A stretch of DNA of 36,061 bases from CAYTOJ01 sp964439415 (lineage in GTDB: Bacteria; Pseudomonadota; Alphaproteobacteria; Rickettsiales; CAZAGG01). The position numbers and the translations under genes were made by a program. Where the stretch lies: NCBI GenBank assembly GCA_964439415.1, contig CAYTOJ010000002.1:1-36061 (forward strand), written 5' to 3'. Positions 8,679 to 16,860 of this stretch are shown here, in pieces (the first letter of the stretch is position 1; each line of letters opens with the position of its first letter). Below the pieces are notes generated by a model. That model was not told where the DNA came from and did no database searches. It saw only the letters and a list, made by a program, of their open reading frames with translations.

Positions 8679-8882
8679 TTATTTAGAGCCGTAGGGCATT
8701 GCGGTTTTTATGCGGTGCTGATCAGACTCATCCATGATCGTGGTTCCGCGCAAATTTCTTATCCGCTTCTGGGATTTTTGCGTCAGGTTATGGCGCTTAC
8801 CGGACTGCGGGGTTTTCACCTTCCCAGTAGCCGTGAAGCTGAAACGCTTTTTGGCCGAGCTTTTGGTTTTCAGTTTTGGCAT
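8679..8882 (-). CDS. rpmI: Large ribosomal subunit protein bL35
   Basis: 67 residues, very basic, with the bL35 signature MPKLKTKSSAKKRFSFTATG, a central KRHNLTQKSQKRIRNLRG and a hydrophilic tail. It is a 50S subunit protein. A strong Shine-Dalgarno sequence (AGGAG, 7 nt spacing) lies before the ATG and rplT starts 12 nt after its stop. infC, often upstream, is not here. The 113-bp leader (8883-8995) contains a short GC hairpin (cccgc-ttcgct-gcggg) near 8937-8953 that may act on this operon. Confidence 0.97.
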   Translation of the reverse strand: MPKLKTKSSAKKRFSFTATGKVKTPQSGKRHNLTQKSQKRIRNLRGTTIMDESDQHRIKTAMPYGSK

Positions 8883-8995
8883 TTTATTCTCCTATAAAAA
8901 ATAATAAAGCGCGCAAGACGGGTATGCCTAACCCTCCCGCAGCGAAGCGGGGTTAATTACTATCGTTCTGCCGGAAATTCAATATAATTATGAGA

Positions 8996-11900
8996 TTACT
9001 TTACCGTTTCGCTTAAGTTCTTATCTTTAAGCTGATTCTTCAGGGAATCCATATAACTGGTAACATTGGCGATGGAAGATGAAACTGTCCGGAAATTGCT
9101 GGCATTTACCTGATCCGCTATAGATGTAAAGAACTCAAGCTGCTGTTTTGCCGTTTCATTATCTACAGCAGGCAGATAACTACGCAGGAATTTCAGGCCT
9201 TCCGCGTCGCCACTGTAATTATAAGCAACTGATAATTTAAGCAGATTCTCAACATCAAACGCGCTTAGTTGCGATTTTTCGTCGGGCAGCGGCAGAATCG
9301 GTTTTAAATCGTTTACAACCGCTCCCCAGTTGCCTTGCCGCCAGTGAATTTCTGAGCGTAAGCGCCCTGCATCATCACCATTTAAGCCGCTTATTTCAGA
9401 GGCCGCTTCCTCATATTTATTCAAATCCATCAGCCCTTGCGCTTTCAATAGCCTGCGCTGGGTTATTACATCCTCCGGCAATGACGCATCCGTACTGTAA
9501 TCTATCGATTCTACCGCCAGTTCCGGGTGGCCATTCATAAGGTGCACTATTGCGAGGCGCGCCGCGACTTTTGCCTTCTCCACACCTTGCAGGCGGTACT
9601 TCACCTGGTGCGTGAGCAGGGCGGCGGCTCTATCCAGCAGTTCCATCCTGGTTAAGCGATCCGCCAGATTTCTAATCATCTCATCGCCTTCTGCGCCTAC
9701 GGGGGTGAGTTCACGGAACTCATAATAAAGTGTCAGAGCCTGAATCGGGGGCATTTTATCAGCTTGCCCTTTATTGAATATTTCAAGAAACAACTCGTTC
9801 ATACGCATCGCTGCCTGCTGACTCTCCTTTGTGCCGGGGTATGCACCCACTATGTGACGCATGGTCTCTAATGCATCCTTGTACTGGCCTTCTTCCTCCT
9901 CCAGTCTGGCGAGAAGTGGGAGTAATTTTACCTCAAAATCCGGCTCCCTCCATATATAACGCACAACTTCCAACTGTTTCAAAGCCTCATGCCTGGCAAT
10001 ACTGCCCTTATTCAGGCCGCTTTTGATTTTCTCAAGAGTGGCGCGTGCTCTGAACTCCCGGTCGGAAGCATCGGATATTAATTCCTCCCAGATATTCAGC
10101 GCCTTGGGGTAATTACTGCCAGCAATTGCAACTGAACCGGCAAATGTGGCGAGTTTGCCGTAATAGTCGCTATCTGATGTTAAAATGCCATTGGAACTCA
10201 ATTGCGCTAAATGCGCGTTGAGTGCGCTTGAATCCTCAGTTTCCAATATCCGCTTCAGAATTTTTGCGGCTATGCCATCTCTGATGTTCTCTGGGCAGGT
10301 TTTAAGTTTCTGCATAACCGCTGTTATGTCGTATGTAAGCTCTCCATGCCCGGATATATATCCCGCTAATCCCTCCAGTTCCTTATTGCCGCCTTCACTG
10401 AACAGCTTTTTTGCCTCATCGTATTTATCCATATAAAGGCTGGTTAGGCCCATTTTTTCATGCAGATTTTTCTGTTTGAGGAATTCCGGATACTCCTTAT
10501 TCAATCGCTCCAGTACTCCTAGCGATTCTCCCGCCCAGCCTCTATTGTGCAAGCCTTCCGCTAATTCAAGCAGTGCATTTGCTTTATCATGCGGTTTAGC
10601 CAGACCTATTTTTTGAACTAGTCTGGCTCTGAATTGTGTAATGCTTTCATCATGCGGCTCTTCTGGCGCGGCCTCCTCTTCTGCGCTTTCTGCGCTGCTA
10701 TTTCCGTGCGTAACTATAGCGGATGGATGATCCTGGCATTCCGAGCCGTTTTCCGCTCCATCACAATTTTTTTTTTCCGGTTGTTTTTCGGTTAGCTTTT
10801 CAGGCTTATGGCTTGCCTGATTATCATTATCGGCTGAAAAATATTCGCTGATGCCTTTCAGCAATAACCCTTGATCGGTGCTTTTTACCTGTATGTCTTC
10901 ATCTTTCAGTACCAGTACAACACCGCCCACGCTCTCCAGAACATTATAGGGCACATTGGCGATAGCACTGCTGATGCCGATTGAATGATTTTTAGCCAGA
11001 GCCAATACAATTTTCTCACCCGTAAGCGGGTCTGTGTAATCTGAAATAAAAGGCTCAGCGCCTGATGCGAACAAAACTTCATCACCACTGTGTTTAATCT
11101 CTATAGCTTGTGGTTTAAAAGAACTATCAGTAGCTTTTATAACAACCGATTTTTCATCTATAACCGCACGATAATCCCCATCACCAGGCGGTTGCGCCAG
11201 TATTTCCATATCGCCACTGGCCATGATGCGCTCCCAATCGTTCAGTTCCTTAGTTGTCTGATTCTCCTTCTGAGAATGCTTAATGGCTATGAACAGGCGG
11301 CCTTCCTTTCTGAAAGCTATCGCCCTGCCGTTATGGTTAATTGCGGTTTGCCAGGTCTGCTGGTCTGAATTTATATGATTTTCCTGCCCATCAGCAGGTT
11401 TTTCCGCCGGCTTTGGCGGATCTATTGCATGAGCCGATTCATCACCTGCCCTTGGGGTGATTGAACTCAGGATTTTTTCATCAGCACTTTGTGCTGGTTT
11501 TACGTTTATGATAACGCTGTTACCGTCCTGCGCCGCACTTATGGTTGAGGCTGCTTTTCTATCCAGATGCACTACAGTTTTGCCGCCTAAACTATTCGAA
11601 CTTAATGAATTCAGAACCGCGCCCGAGAAGGGCGGCAGAACTTCAACAGGCTCAATATCGGCCGCCTTGTTAAAAGTTATGGTTGCCGGGTTAGCCGCAT
11701 CATCCAGCTTGAACTGGGTAAGCTCCGGCCAGGCGTATATGATAACCGCACCACCGCCTTCATCAGGCTTGATTACTACCGGCACAGCCATCACGCGCCC
11801 TACCTCCGCCGCCTTATCAGCACTCACATGTACTGGTGCTGACGGTATGGATGGCGCAGGTGGGGATGGTGGTTGCACAGGCCTGATTATCTCAGAAGTT

Positions 11901-12484
11901 ATAGCAGGCTTTACTGCTTTTTTAGTGGTGTAGCTTTTATACTCCCCACCACTAAGGTGGCGGTGAGTATCCTCTTTATTTGACTGGGGGATACCCCCAG
12001 ACCCCCGCGCTGCGCGGGTCGCATCGCTCCCGATATACTCCACCACCTTTTCGTGGCGGAGCATATCTTGCGGCAGAGCCTTCTTAGGCGTATTTTTGAT
12101 TTCAGCTTTTTCCTGCACATCCTGCTGATTTATCTGACCGTTATATTTCACCAGGTCAAAGCCTGTTCCGCTGCTGCCGACAAAACGCCTGATTCTATAA
12201 CCCGGCTTCATAGTCATGATTATACCTGAGCCGTCATTACTTGCCTGGCTGTGTTCTATGGCCGACTCAAGCGATGCTTGCAGATTGCCCAGCGAAATAT
12301 CCTTCGGCGCAGCAAATTTTATAAAAATTCTATTGCCGTTCTGGCTGAATTTGTATGCCCCCCCGGTTATGCTGACTCTGGTGAAGCTGCCCATGTTCCT
12401 GGCCTCCACCCTGGCCTGATCTAATGCAAGCGCACCCCACGGCAGGAATGCAAAACAGGCTGCAAATAGAGTTATAATCCGCAT
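8996..12484 (-). CDS. Large exported TPR-repeat protein with AMIN-like N-terminal segments
   Basis: 1162 residues. A signal peptide (MRIITLFAACFAFLPWGALA) makes it periplasmic or envelope-associated. The N-terminal half has beta-rich stretches reminiscent of AMIN domains (ARNMGSFTRVSITGGAYKF; later GAVLNSLSSNSLGGKTVVHL) joined by Pro/Ala-rich linkers. From about residue 610 the protein is mostly helical, with TPR-like repeats such as LLELAEGLHNRGWAGESLGV, LEEEEGQYKDALETMRHIV and LLKAQGLMDLNKYEEAASEI. Residues of about 140-183 are encoded by inserted palindromic element D2, which leaves the frame open. I do not recognise a characterised homologue. It could be an assembly or scaffold factor for the pilus machine encoded nearby or for motility, but this is inference. 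The start is supported by the signal peptide. Confidence 0.8.
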   Translation of the reverse strand: MRIITLFAACFAFLPWGALALDQARVEARNMGSFTRVSITGGAYKFSQNGNRIFIKFAAPKDISLGNLQASLESAIEHSQASNDGSGIIMTMKPGYRIRRFVGSSGTGFDLVKYNGQINQQDVQEKAEIKNTPKKALPQDMLRHEKVVEYIGSDATRAARGSGGIPQSNKEDTHRHLSGGEYKSYTTKKAVKPAITSEIIRPVQPPSPPAPSIPSAPVHVSADKAAEVGRVMAVPVVIKPDEGGGAVIIYAWPELTQFKLDDAANPATITFNKAADIEPVEVLPPFSGAVLNSLSSNSLGGKTVVHLDRKAASTISAAQDGNSVIINVKPAQSADEKILSSITPRAGDESAHAIDPPKPAEKPADGQENHINSDQQTWQTAINHNGRAIAFRKEGRLFIAIKHSQKENQTTKELNDWERIMASGDMEILAQPPGDGDYRAVIDEKSVVIKATDSSFKPQAIEIKHSGDEVLFASGAEPFISDYTDPLTGEKIVLALAKNHSIGISSAIANVPYNVLESVGGVVLVLKDEDIQVKSTDQGLLLKGISEYFSADNDNQASHKPEKLTEKQPEKKNCDGAENGSECQDHPSAIVTHGNSSAESAEEEAAPEEPHDESITQFRARLVQKIGLAKPHDKANALLELAEGLHNRGWAGESLGVLERLNKEYPEFLKQKNLHEKMGLTSLYMDKYDEAKKLFSEGGNKELEGLAGYISGHGELTYDITAVMQKLKTCPENIRDGIAAKILKRILETEDSSALNAHLAQLSSNGILTSDSDYYGKLATFAGSVAIAGSNYPKALNIWEELISDASDREFRARATLEKIKSGLNKGSIARHEALKQLEVVRYIWREPDFEVKLLPLLARLEEEEGQYKDALETMRHIVGAYPGTKESQQAAMRMNELFLEIFNKGQADKMPPIQALTLYYEFRELTPVGAEGDEMIRNLADRLTRMELLDRAAALLTHQVKYRLQGVEKAKVAARLAIVHLMNGHPELAVESIDYSTDASLPEDVITQRRLLKAQGLMDLNKYEEAASEISGLNGDDAGRLRSEIHWRQGNWGAVVNDLKPILPLPDEKSQLSAFDVENLLKLSVAYNYSGDAEGLKFLRSYLPAVDNETAKQQLEFFTSIADQVNASNFRTVSSSIANVTSYMDSLKNQLKDKNLSETVK
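11938..12067. repeat. Composite double-hairpin element D2 inserted in frame in the TPR protein gene
   Basis: The left hairpin (about 11938-11970; tatactccccaccac against ggtggcggtgagtat) and right hairpin (12032-12067; gatatactccaccacc against gtggcggagcatatc) are imperfect. The core between them has the inner palindromes tgggggataccccca and cccgcgctgcgcggg. Core sequence and order resemble element D3. The element sits inside a 3.5-kb ORF without breaking it and encodes roughly 43 residues, including GSDATRAARGSGGIPQSNKE. Confidence 0.8.
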
Positions 12485-12662
12485 TTCTAATTTAATGACC
12501 GAACCTTCTGAATATACGATCAGCTTACCTGAATACTATTGTTCATTCAATTATCACTTAACATCCTGTAGATTTACTGAAAGCAACTTGTAATTATAAA
12601 CTTTTCCGGTATTTACTTTTGATAAGCTTAAAAATAAAAACAAAAAACAGTATGGGCGGCGC

Positions 12663-13391
12663 GTGATTATCATCAAAGATTTATCGCTTACATATCCCCA
12701 CGGTAAAACGGTTCTCAACAACATTTCGTTTTATCTTGCGCAAGGTTCGTTTTATTTCCTGACAGGTAAAAGTGGCGCGGGTAAAACCACCTTTCTTAAT
12801 CTGCTGTCGCTAAATCTCAGGCATAGTGAAGGGTATCTGGAAGTATTCGGTGAGAACGCCAGTACCATGCCGTCCAGCCGTCTGCCATATGTGCGCAGGC
12901 GCATAGGCATGGTGTATCAGGATTATCGTTTGCTGAACCACCTGAGTGTGGAGGAAAATATTGCATTGCCACTCAAAGTATCGGGGGAGAGTAAGAAGCA
13001 GATCCGGGAGAAATGTGAGGAAATAATGGCCTGGATCGGCCTTAAGGATTATCGGCATGAGCGGCCTGAAGTATTATCCGGTGGCCAGAAGCAGCGCGTC
13101 GCCATCGCCAGGGCAGTGATAAACAAGCCTGATCTTATAATTGCTGATGAGCCTACGGGGAATCTCGACCCTGCACTTGCACTGAAATTCATGCACCTGT
13201 TTGAAACCTTGCATAAGGACGGAGCCAGTGTGATTTTCGCCACGCATGATGAGAATCTTATATCCAAATTCAATCACCACAAGGTATTGCGTGTGCACGA
13301 TGGCAAAATAAGCGTAGCGAAGAAAACAACCAAAGCTTCCGCGCGCGCTGCGCAAGAAACCCACAATGAAAAAGTCGCTGAAACAGCTTGA
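12663..13391 (+). CDS. ftsE: Cell-division ABC ATPase FtsE
   Basis: 242 residues, slightly longer than usual because of a basic C-terminal tail. It has the FtsE pattern MIIIKDLSLTYPHGKTVLNN, Walker A GKSGAGKTT, the Q-loop region RRRIGMVYQDYRLLNHLSVEEN, signature LSGGQKQRVAIARA, Walker B LIIADEPTGNLD and switch His in FATHDENL. FtsE pairs with the membrane protein FtsX at the divisome and controls septal peptidoglycan hydrolases. The start is GTG. It is the only plus-strand gene between 3' ends of minus-strand genes, and ftsX, normally directly downstream, is absent from this window. A LolD-like ATPase is the main alternative. Confidence 0.87.
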   Translation: MIIIKDLSLTYPHGKTVLNNISFYLAQGSFYFLTGKSGAGKTTFLNLLSLNLRHSEGYLEVFGENASTMPSSRLPYVRRRIGMVYQDYRLLNHLSVEENIALPLKVSGESKKQIREKCEEIMAWIGLKDYRHERPEVLSGGQKQRVAIARAVINKPDLIIADEPTGNLDPALALKFMHLFETLHKDGASVIFATHDENLISKFNHHKVLRVHDGKISVAKKTTKASARAAQETHNEKVAETA

Positions 13392-13405
13392 GCCTTTATT
13401 GCTAC

Positions 13406-13825
13406 TTAATTTTCTGTATTTCTCACAAATCCTCGTAAGGCTACATCGTCCAGGAAGGCTTCTTCCGCCCTGGCGGTTTTTTCCATTTCCCTTTTATCCC
13501 TGTTCGTTTTTGCGATTTCCAGTTTTTTCAGCTCTGTGAAAGCCTGGTATATTTCCTCCTCAACGCTGGAAATCATATTGGCGTTTTCCTGCAAAGCCTT
13601 CTCCGCCGCCTGCCTTTTAATCGCCTGCAATTTAATAAAGCAGTTTAAGAAGGCCGCGTAGCTTAAATCATTCCCTGCAAGGCTGATTTCCCTTTCATTT
13701 TCCTCTTCAATCATGCGGATAGCCATCTCCAGGGTTTCCTGCTTATGCAGAAGCATCCCAAGCCTTTTGCGCCGCTCTTCCAGGTCGCTTTTTGCAAGTT
13801 TGATTAATGTCTTAATCCCACTCAT
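13406..13825 (-). CDS. FliJ-like coiled-coil protein
   Basis: 139 residues, highly charged and almost entirely helical coiled coil (SGIKTLIKLAKSDLEERRKR, LGMLLHKQETLEMAIRMIEE, then RDKREMEKTARAEEAFLDDV). Size, charge and heptad pattern fit FliJ, the flagellar export chaperone and ATPase stalk, which is poorly conserved in sequence. No other flagellar gene is next to it, so the call is tentative; it could be another small coiled-coil protein. It lies 13 nt downstream of the truncated haemoglobin gene on the same strand and converges with ftsE. Confidence 0.5.
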   Translation of the reverse strand: MSGIKTLIKLAKSDLEERRKRLGMLLHKQETLEMAIRMIEEENEREISLAGNDLSYAAFLNCFIKLQAIKRQAAEKALQENANMISSVEEEIYQAFTELKKLEIAKTNRDKREMEKTARAEEAFLDDVALRGFVRNTEN

Positions 13826-13838
13826 ATTCTTATTGTTC

Positions 13839-14210
13839 TTATTGGTTCAGAACGTCCGCACGGGTAGTTTCTACTATAGCTAGCGCTTCTGCGATTAAAT
13901 CATCAGCCACGCCTAACTCCTGCATGGCTGACTTAAGATGCATAGCAACCAGGTTAAAATGAATGTCCGTGAGGCCACCACTTTGCACCGCATTCTTATG
14001 AGCAGCGCGCAGTGATGCGCCGTTATAGCGGCTGTTACCACCGAAAGCGCAGGTTATAAATTCAATCTGGCTCAGGCGCAGCTTGTTGACATTTATATTT
14101 TCAAAAAAAGGCGCAAGAGATTCATCGGAAAGAATTTTATCATACATCTTCACAACTGCCGCACGCACGGCATTCTCGCCGCCAATTCTTTCAAATAGTG
14201 TATTGTTCAT
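13839..14210 (-). CDS. Group I truncated haemoglobin
   Basis: 123 residues from the preferred ATG at 14210 (MNNTLFERIGGENAVRAAV). An ATG 24 nt upstream is possible, but the Shine-Dalgarno-like AGG sits just before the inner one. Truncated-globin features are FERIGGENAVRAAVVKMYDK, the shortened two-over-two helical core, CAFGGNSRYNGASLRAAHKN with the likely proximal haem His, and HFNLVAMHLKSAMQELGV. Family members bind O2 or NO and are linked to nitrosative-stress defence or oxygen handling in the cytoplasm. It follows an ABC ATPase gene after about 40 nt on the same strand. Confidence 0.9.
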   Translation of the reverse strand: MNNTLFERIGGENAVRAAVVKMYDKILSDESLAPFFENINVNKLRLSQIEFITCAFGGNSRYNGASLRAAHKNAVQSGGLTDIHFNLVAMHLKSAMQELGVADDLIAEALAIVETTRADVLNQ

Positions 14211-14250
14211 ACTACCTGCACTAACTCTGGGCATTAATTCGTTAAATTAG

Positions 14251-14982
14251 TCAGCTTATTGCGGCCAGGAAAGCTTTTTCAAGGCCGCGCCCGGGGTTAT
14301 AAGTGCCAATAAAATCACCTGGTTTTCCGGTAAAAATAATGGATGTATCGTGGAGTATCGCTACGCGGTCACAAATTTCTTCCAGGTCAGCCAGAATATG
14401 TGAACTGAAGAAAATTGAGCCGCCGTTGTTACGGTAATTCAGCATCTCATTTTTCAGCAGAATTCTGGCTTTTGGGTCAAGCCCGCTCATCGGTTCATCC
14501 AGAATTAATAACCGCGCCTTGGATAACAAGGCGGACATAAGGCCAAGCTTTTGCCCCATTCCTTTGGAATACCTGCCAACACGGCTGCCGAGTGCTTCAG
14601 GATTCAAATCCAGCCTCCGCGCCATATCAATTATATCGTCATTTGCCGGGCTTACATTATGATATGCCGTCGCAAGTTTTATGAACTCAAAGCCTTTAAA
14701 ATAGATTGAAGGCGAGAATTTCTCCGGCAGGAAGCATATCCCCTCCCTGGCTTTATGGTCAGAAATATCCTGACCAAAAATTCTGCCGGAACCATTATCC
14801 GCATCAAGTAACCCCAGAATAATTTTTATCATGGTGGTTTTGCCCATGCCGTTCAAACCAATCAGGCCAAAAATCTCCCCCTGCTCTAATGTAATATTTA
14901 CATTATTCAGCACAGATCGGCCATCAAAAGCTTTACTGATGGAATCCAGTTGAAGTGGGCTAAGTACCGGGTTTTGATTCAT
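14251..14982 (-). CDS. ABC-2-type transporter ATP-binding protein, no partner permease nearby
   Basis: 243 residues of a CcmA/NatA-like ABC ATPase: Walker A GLNGMGKTT, signature region YSKGMGQKLGLMSALLSKA, Walker B RLLILDEPMSGLDPKA, and switch His in FFSSHILADLEEICDR. The signature is KGMGQ rather than LSGGQ, as is common in ABC-2-type ATPases. Such subunits energise export or drug-efflux permeases, or gliding/Nos-type systems. No permease gene adjoins it. The truncated haemoglobin and FliJ-like genes follow on the same strand with short gaps. The substrate is unknown. Confidence 0.88.
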   Translation of the reverse strand: MNQNPVLSPLQLDSISKAFDGRSVLNNVNITLEQGEIFGLIGLNGMGKTTMIKIILGLLDADNGSGRIFGQDISDHKAREGICFLPEKFSPSIYFKGFEFIKLATAYHNVSPANDDIIDMARRLDLNPEALGSRVGRYSKGMGQKLGLMSALLSKARLLILDEPMSGLDPKARILLKNEMLNYRNNGGSIFFSSHILADLEEICDRVAILHDTSIIFTGKPGDFIGTYNPGRGLEKAFLAAIS

Positions 14983-15081
14983 ACAACCTCAAAGTCATGT
15001 ATGGCATATCTGACATATATAATCTTACTTTATGGTTAACCTGGAGTTTTTTATCTGTTGTACTAACGCTACAACTTAAGG

Positions 15082-15888
15082 TTACCAGTCAAGCAGAAAA
15101 ATAAAATTACAGGCGATGTTGTCATTGGTGATATAGTAAGCAGAGGAAGCGGGGGCAGTTATAGTACTACCGGAAGTTTCGCATGAACCAACTGTGGGGT
15201 GCAGTGTTCTGGTTTTGCCTATTCCTGGAATACCATCATCAATTTTTTTATCTATATTGTAAGCATCTACCGGCTTAAGTGCTGATCCGTAAGTAACGGT
15301 AGTATCAACTTCTTTACCAAACCATATAAAATTACCATAATTACCATCCCAATATCCCGCAACGCCTGATCTTGTAGGATAGGAATAAAGCGTATACCCG
15401 GCCTTTGCTATAGCCTTGGATGCTGGAACATTAGTTCCTAATACCGAATGCCACGGGTTTCCTGCACCAGAAAGACCAGTATAAGTACCGGGATACAGCC
15501 CAGCCGCAGATAATTGTTTCCAAGCCTGATAACTTTCAGATGTTGCACCAGCAACTGCACCATATTCAATTAAATCATCCCCATCGCCATTGGTTTCGCC
15601 TGAGAGGTAAGTGGAGATGTTATAACAATCACCGGGAATGCAGTTGTATTTCAGGTAAAAAGTATTCATAGCGGTCATTATCTGTTCCCGCTCACTGATG
15701 ATTTTATTCAGCTTGGCCGCTTTTATCAAATCCGCCCCGGCCAGTATGCCACCCACTAATAATCCAATTATCACCAGAACGATGGAGAGTTCAACCAGAG
15801 TAAAACCGCTATTTTTCTGCTTGACAGACTCTAAAAGCTTGTCAGTCTGGCTTCTGGCTTCTGGCTTCTGGCTCTCATATATGCACTT
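15082..15888 (-). CDS. Pseudopilin/type IV pilin-like protein; no in-frame conventional start, heptamer tract at 5' end
   Basis: The open frame carries a class III prepilin signal, NSG then FTLVELSIVLVIIGLLVGG, with cleavage expected after the Gly at 15807-15805. The N-terminal helix LIKAAKLNKIISEREQIMTA and a C-terminal domain (ends CNFIFLLDW) follow, about 240 residues in all. Between the in-frame TAA at 15891-15889 (the stop of the upstream gene) and the signal there is no ATG, GTG or TTG. GTG at 15774 would delete the signal. The only nearby ATG (15878-15876) is in another frame and meets a TAG after 15 codons. A GCCAGAA tract at 15846-15872 lies between ATG and gene; one added unit, or two lost, restores the frame. 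So it is either phase-variable and off here, read from a rare start or by readthrough, or a sequencing error. It is the last gene of the pilus set. Confidence 0.8.
   Translation of the reverse strand, partial: KCIYESQKPEARSQTDKLLESVKQKNSGFTLVELSIVLVIIGLLVGGILAGADLIKAAKLNKIISEREQIMTAMNTFYLKYNCIPGDCYNISTYLSGETNGDGDDLIEYGAVAGATSESYQAWKQLSAAGLYPGTYTGLSGAGNPWHSVLGTNVPASKAIAKAGYTLYSYPTRSGVAGYWDGNYGNFIWFGKEVDTTVTYGSALKPVDAYNIDKKIDDGIPGIGKTRTLHPTVGSCETSGSTITAPASSAYYITNDNIACNFIFLLDW
15846..15872 (-). repeat. Heptanucleotide simple-sequence repeat at the pseudopilin 5' end
   Basis: Read on the minus strand this is three full GCCAGAA units and a fourth missing its last base (27 nt). It lies 3 nt after an ATG at 15878-15876 and about 40 nt before the prepilin signal codons. 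Unit length is not a multiple of three, so slippage would switch the frame. Confidence 0.9.
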
Positions 15889-16860
15889 TTAATTGTTACT
15901 GTTTACCGCCGCGACCGCCTCGCGGGTGAGGTCTGAAGCCCTGCCTTCGTCTATATACAAAGTGCGGCCTGTGAATGTCTGGTTAGGGTGCAGCGAGAAA
16001 TATACTTTATTAGAATTGGGGTTTACAGCAACCACCCCATTTCTCTGCCCTATGGTATATCCGCCATTGCCCATATCTCTGGCATTAGCCCGCCATGCAG
16101 GGAAAATGGCGTTAACGTCCGAAGTATGCCACTCAAAATCCACCTGATTGCGCGAAACTTTTACTATTCTGACACCCTCTACCATATCGCCGGGTTTTAT
16201 CATTGTATCATTTATCCATATACTCCATGATCCAGGCGCAAAATAGGCGATGGAATTAAGATAGATAATCGGCGTGATTATATTTCTGGGAGCTTCAGGG
16301 GCTTTAGTGGTTGGTGATTGATTAAGCAGGGGAATACTGCCCAAGATTTGCGCGGCATCAGGCTTTGGTGCATTTGTATCCAGCTGCTGCTTTTTCCTGA
16401 TTTTCATTTCCTGCCCCAATCCCGCCGCTTCCCTTAGTTTTCTCAGCGTGATCTCATCGTACATTATACTGCCGCTATTCCAGATTGGGGTAGTAAAGAA
16501 AGATTTCTCACCAATACCATTATTCTTATCTGCAAGTACTGTCTCAGGCTGCCTTTTTGGCTTTTTCGCAATAGGCCAGCTTCTTATCTCATCTGTTTTA
16601 TCCTGATTGTTACCCCCCCCGAACAAATCCCCTATACTTGCATTAGCGGCGGATACGCAGCAACACAGTATAATAATTGAGGCAAGCAATGCTGATTTAT
16701 ATCCTCTATAAGACTTCTCTCGAAACTCGCTGCGGTGAGCAAAATGCGCGAAGCGAGCATCGCAGAAACGCAAGTGTACTTTTGGGTACATGCGGATTTG
16801 AGAAGCGCAGCGACAAGCGAGTTTGCCAGCGCAGTAGAGTTTGGAGAGAAGTCTGTTCAT
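15889..16860 (-). CDS. Periplasmic pilus/secretion accessory protein, GspB/PilP-like, with palindromic insertion in its N-terminus
   Basis: 323 residues. The ATG overlaps the stop of the PilO-like gene (ATGA), indicating coupling. Residues 1-2 are followed by about 48 residues encoded by element B1. Then comes a hydrophobic signal ALLASIIILCCCVSAANA, so the ancestral protein probably began with a normal signal peptide. The mature region has low-complexity linkers and a C-terminal domain with IYLNSIAYFAPGSWSIWIND, MIKPGDMVEGVRIVKVSRNQ and VDFEWH. This resembles the small beta domain of GspB/GspC/PilP-type proteins, which connect the inner-membrane complex to the secretin. With 47 extra residues ahead of the signal, export may be impaired or may use the hydrophobic stretch as an anchor. 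Its stop is in the same frame as the pseudopilin. Confidence 0.65.
   Translation of the reverse strand: MNRLLSKLYCAGKLACRCASQIRMYPKVHLRFCDARFAHFAHRSEFREKSYRGYKSALLASIIILCCCVSAANASIGDLFGGGNNQDKTDEIRSWPIAKKPKRQPETVLADKNNGIGEKSFFTTPIWNSGSIMYDEITLRKLREAAGLGQEMKIRKKQQLDTNAPKPDAAQILGSIPLLNQSPTTKAPEAPRNIITPIIYLNSIAYFAPGSWSIWINDTMIKPGDMVEGVRIVKVSRNQVDFEWHTSDVNAIFPAWRANARDMGNGGYTIGQRNGVVAVNPNSNKVYFSLHPNQTFTGRTLYIDEGRASDLTREAVAAVNSNN
16712..16853. repeat. Palindromic element B1 (family B) inside the GspB/PilP-like gene
   Basis: 142 bp with near-perfect 17-bp terminal inverted repeats: gacttctctcgaaactc at 16712-16728 and gagtttggagagaagtc at 16837-16853. The interior has the family-B core gcgcgaagcgagcatcgcag, a small tgtac/gtaca hairpin and gcgacaagcgagtttgcc. 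It ends 3 nt after the stop of the PilO-like gene and is read through in frame by the next ORF. Confidence 0.9.
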
